NCBI GenBank assembly: GCA_021780095.1
Contig: JAJXZK010000327.1
Location: 1-8,023 of the forward strand
Direction: 5' to 3'
From: Acidobacteriota bacterium
Lineage (GTDB): Bacteria; Acidobacteriota; Terriglobia; Terriglobales; Acidobacteriaceae
Length of the DNA stretch: 8,023 bases
Shown piece by piece: positions 5,780-8,023 of this stretch (its first letter is position 1; each line of letters begins with the position of its first letter). The notes below the pieces were generated by a model that made no database searches, was not told where the DNA came from, and was given only the letters and a program-made list of their open reading frames with translations. The translations under genes and the position numbers were made by a program.

Positions 5780-6466
5780 ATGGTACGAGATTCTCAAGAG
5801 GTGGTGGTGTATTCGGTCCTGCGGGATTCTCAGTGCTCCCAATGCCAGCAGGAATTGCCCCAGGGAAGCCTGCTGACTATCCATGACGATCAATCCCTAT
5901 GTTTGCATTGCGCCGGCATGGATCACCTGACGTTTCTCCCAGCGGGAAAGACTGCTTTGACGCGCCGGGCCAAAATGCGCAGCAAATTGTGGGCGGTGGT
6001 GGTCCGCTTCAGCCGGGCGCGCAAGCGGTATGAACGGCAAGGGCTGTTGGTGGAAGAGGAGGCCGTGGCGCTGGCCCAGGAAACATGTCGCGCCGATGAA
6101 AATCCGCGGCGTGGCCGCCGTATCCAGGCCGCTGAACACCGCAAAGAAGAAGACCGGGTGCTGGTCGAAACCATGCGGTCCAAAATTATGGAGATGTTTC
6201 CCAACTGCCCGAGGACGGACGCGGAGACCATTGCGCGTCATACCAGCGTGCGGGGCAGCGGAAGGGTCGGGCGGAGTAAAAGCGGCAGAAATCTGGAAGA
6301 GGAAGCCCTGCGGCTTGCCGTGATCGCCCATATTCGGCATTGCCATACGCCGTACGACGGTCTGCTGCTGCAAGGGGAAGACCGGGCCCAGTCGAGGCGG
6401 GCGGTACGAGACGAAATCAGGAACATCATGGAACATTGGATGGGGAAGTCGGCGATCATCCAGTAA
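5780..6466 (+). CDS. DUF2293 domain protein with N-terminal four-cysteine zinc motif
   Basis: A 228-aa protein of unknown biochemical function. The N-terminus has two CxxC pairs (Cys19/Cys22 and Cys41/Cys44), which look like a small zinc ribbon. A basic, coiled-coil-prone middle (about 57-130, rich in Arg, Lys and Glu) follows. The C-terminus (about 132-220) matches DUF2293: MRSKIMEMFPNCP, then ETIARHTSVRGSGRVGRS (149-166), LEEEALRLAVIAHIRHCHT, YD and a helical end. The Arg/Gly motif and the conserved histidines could bind nucleic acid, but that is inference. ATG 5780 begins 3 nt after the SWIM stop, so translation is very likely coupled; AAGAAG at 5766-5771 is the only ribosome-site candidate. 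Position in the operon points to a role with the SNF2 ATPase and SWIM protein. Family assignment is confident; function is not. Confidence 0.88.
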   Translation: MVRDSQEVVVYSVLRDSQCSQCQQELPQGSLLTIHDDQSLCLHCAGMDHLTFLPAGKTALTRRAKMRSKLWAVVVRFSRARKRYERQGLLVEEEAVALAQETCRADENPRRGRRIQAAEHRKEEDRVLVETMRSKIMEMFPNCPRTDAETIARHTSVRGSGRVGRSKSGRNLEEEALRLAVIAHIRHCHTPYDGLLLQGEDRAQSRRAVRDEIRNIMEHWMGKSAIIQ

Positions 6467-6485
6467 GTTGGGAACGAGAACCATG

Positions 6486-6498
6486 GCCAGTTGCTGGC
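6486..6498. terminator. small hairpin between convergent genes, weak terminator candidate
   Basis: GCCAG (6486-6490) and CTGGC (6494-6498) form a 5-bp stem with a 3-nt loop in the 70-bp gap between the operon and the convergent glgC. No T-tract follows on either strand, so intrinsic termination is doubtful. No better candidate is visible in the gap. Confidence 0.2.
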
Positions 6499-6536
6499 AG
6501 GCGTGGAGCATGGCGGCCCGGGCAGCACGCGACCCG

Positions 6537-7769
6537 TTATCCATTGGCCGACCTCTTGGTCACGACGACAATTCCAGCGTCGGTGACGTGGTGCCGAATA
6601 CGATCATGTTCCAGATCGTGACCAATACACTCGCCGTCCCGGACTGTGACGTTCTCGTCGAGAATGGCACGGCGAATCTTGCACTGCCGTCCGACAATGC
6701 AATTGTCGAGAACGACTGAGTCTTCAATAACGCTTTCACCTTTGGCGTTGACCCCTCGACCGAGTACGGAGCCCCGGACCATACTGCCCGAGAGAATGCA
6801 TCCGCCAGAAATAATCGAACCTACGGCCTGTCCAGGGTGGCCATCCTCGTCGAAGGTAAACTTTGCGCTCGGGTCGGGATAGCTGGCGGTCCGTATGGGC
6901 CAACGTCGGTTATAGAGATTGAGAGAGGGTAGAAGCCCGCACAGATCCATGTGTGCCTCGTAGTACGCATCGAGAGTCCCCACGTCTCGCCAGTAGACTG
7001 GGACATCTGCCAATTCTCCGGGAATCACGTTTGTCCGATAGTCGTACGCGTAAATGGCTGCTCGTCCGAGCAAGGAAGGCAGAATATCGTGTCCGAAATC
7101 GTGCTTGCTCTCTTGCCGCAAAGCGTCCGCCTGCAGTTCCCTGAGCAATATGCGAGCGGAGAAGATGTAGTTGCCCATGGACGCATATACCTTGTCGGGC
7201 TCACCTGGAATGGTGGGCGCATCCGCGTTCTTCTCATGAAAACCGTGAACGACGCCGTCCGCCCCGGCTTCAATGACACCGAATTCAGTCGCAAGGCGGG
7301 CTGAAACGGGAATTGCCGCAACGGTGACATCCGCATGCATACGCGCATGAAAGTCGATCATGTGACGGACGTTCATACGATAGATATGATCGGCGCCGAA
7401 GATAACTACGAGGTGCTCATCAAGATCATCCATCAGATTAAGGTTTTGGAATATCGCGTCAGCCGTGCCACTGTACCCGGTCTCGCCGGCGGAACGCATC
7501 TGTGCCGGTACTGGGATGATGAACTGGTCCTGCAGCAGGCCGCCGAATTGCCAGCCGTCGCGCAGATGCCGCAAAAGTGACTGGCTCATGAATTGGACCA
7601 GCACATAGATCGAATAAACGCCCGAATTGATGAGATTGCTGAGAACGAAATCAATGATGCGATACTTGCCACCGAAGGGGACCGCAGGCTTGGCGCGTTC
7701 CTGTGTCAGCGGCAACAAACGATTGCCCCTGCCTCCGGCGAGAACGAATGCGACTACTTGGTGTTGTAT
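6537..7769 (-). CDS. glgC: glucose-1-phosphate adenylyltransferase (ADP-glucose pyrophosphorylase)
   Basis: GlgC makes ADP-glucose and pyrophosphate from ATP and glucose-1-phosphate, the committed and usually allosterically controlled step of cytoplasmic glycogen synthesis. The protein shows the nucleotide-binding loop LAGGRGNRLLPLT (10-22), ERAKPAVPFGGKYRIIDF (24-41), YSGTADAIFQN, FGADHIYRM with the metal-binding Asp, YASMGNYIF, FGHDILPSL, and a C-terminal left-handed beta-helix region (GSIISGGCILSG, SVLGRGV, CIVGRQC). From codon ATA 7769 it is 410 aa, the usual length. The first ordinary start codon in frame is TTG 7718, which would give 393 aa and delete AGGRGNR, so it cannot be the functional start. 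Upstream, an in-frame TGA lies at 7817-7815 with no ATG, GTG, TTG or CTG between. AAGGAAGG 7 nt before ATA supports starting there. Alternatives are a frameshift from ATG 7818 or a sequence error. It is convergent with the upstream operon and unrelated to it in function. Confidence 0.93.
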   Translation of the reverse strand: MQHQVVAFVLAGGRGNRLLPLTQERAKPAVPFGGKYRIIDFVLSNLINSGVYSIYVLVQFMSQSLLRHLRDGWQFGGLLQDQFIIPVPAQMRSAGETGYSGTADAIFQNLNLMDDLDEHLVVIFGADHIYRMNVRHMIDFHARMHADVTVAAIPVSARLATEFGVIEAGADGVVHGFHEKNADAPTIPGEPDKVYASMGNYIFSARILLRELQADALRQESKHDFGHDILPSLLGRAAIYAYDYRTNVIPGELADVPVYWRDVGTLDAYYEAHMDLCGLLPSLNLYNRRWPIRTASYPDPSAKFTFDEDGHPGQAVGSIISGGCILSGSMVRGSVLGRGVNAKGESVIEDSVVLDNCIVGRQCKIRRAILDENVTVRDGECIGHDLEHDRIRHHVTDAGIVVVTKRSANG

Positions 7770-7776
7770 GCTAAGG

Positions 7777-7784
7777 CCTTCCTT
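7777..7784 (-). promoter_or_regulatory. glgC: Shine-Dalgarno-like site that points to an ATA start for glgC
   Basis: AAGGAAGG on the minus strand (7784 to 7777) ends 7 nt before the ATA codon at 7769-7767. The spacing is ideal, and initiation there gives the sequence (M)QHQVVAFVLAGGRG, the normal short leader before the GlgC nucleotide-binding loop. Confidence 0.5.
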
Positions 7785-8023
7785 AAACGACGTGAGTGCT
7801 TCGCAGAATTGTTCTCATTGCCGGAGCAACGCTCGCGCGCGATATCGATCTGCGTCGGCGTTTCCGTGCGCCGTCTTCCCAGAACTGGTACGCCTGCAGT
7901 TCCAACTGGAATTGGCACGGCCCGACCGCCTCTTTGGGATTGATTCTAAGCTATGGAAGTCACGAATATTTTTAATTTTATTCGGCGATGATTGGAATGG
8001 ATTCTTACTCCCGCAGCAGTAAA
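7785..8023 (-). promoter_or_regulatory. glgC upstream region, promoter not pinpointed
   Basis: No gene is supported here. An AT-rich block at about 7963-7983 could hold the promoter (TAAAAT on the minus strand is a -10-like hexamer) but no matching -35 is visible. Two short inverted repeats, CCAGAACTGG (7879-7888) and TTCCAACTGGAA (7900-7911), share AACTGG 22 bp apart and might be a regulator site. An ATG at 7818 opens an 11-codon frame (MRTILRSTHVV) that stops at a TAA just before the glgC ribosome site, either a leader peptide or chance. Confidence 0.27.

Noticed and set aside
7718..7718. TTG at 7718 as the glgC start
   Set aside because: It would remove the LAGGRGNR nucleotide-binding loop that every active GlgC needs, although the upstream frame clearly encodes that loop.
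7627..8022. 131-aa plus-strand frame at the right edge
   Set aside because: Its first half is the complement of the GlgC N-terminal coding region, and the rest is Arg/Leu-rich without a recognisable motif.

Overview
The window is bacterial chromosomal DNA of fairly high GC (judged by eye). It looks most like an acidobacterium. The pointers are the style of the helicase, SWIM and GlgC proteins and a palindrome ending in GGGGCACCC, which I recall from acidobacterial repeats. No 16S or other taxonomic marker is present, so this is inference. I see no CRISPR array, rRNA, convincing tRNA or intact transposase.

Left part (1-2069), accessory in character. A small conserved hypothetical protein (97-381, +) is followed by about 270 bases with no supportable gene. 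Next, on the minus strand, is a two-gene type II toxin-antitoxin module. The antitoxin (1688-1305) is of the Xre/MbcA/ParS toxin-binding type, and the RES-domain toxin (about 1303-650) follows one base after the antitoxin stop. An AT-rich control region with a direct repeat lies upstream of the antitoxin. Beyond it is an apparently decayed reading frame (1840-2073) whose last stop overlaps the start of the helicase gene.

Central part (2070-6466, +) is a tight three-gene operon. It encodes a 944-aa SNF2-family ATPase with a DUF3670-like region, a 284-aa SWIM zinc-finger protein with a histone-H1-like basic tail, and a 228-aa protein with an N-terminal four-cysteine motif and a C-terminal DUF2293 domain. 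Gaps are 17 and 3 nt, so co-expression and a joint role on DNA or chromatin are likely. SNF2/SWIM pairs are known in bacteria; the DUF2293 partner is less discussed and no function for the trio is known to me. The helicase ATPase core carries an in-frame extra segment of about 45 residues, encoded by two adjacent imperfect palindromes, which looks like a mobile repeat captured inside a coding gene.

Right part (6537-8023, -). glgC, glucose-1-phosphate adenylyltransferase for glycogen synthesis, is convergent with the operon. Its full-length frame has no ATG, GTG, TTG or CTG upstream of the essential nucleotide-binding loop. The best start is an ATA codon at 7769 behind a Shine-Dalgarno-like AAGGAAGG. 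The final 240 bases are the glgC upstream region.
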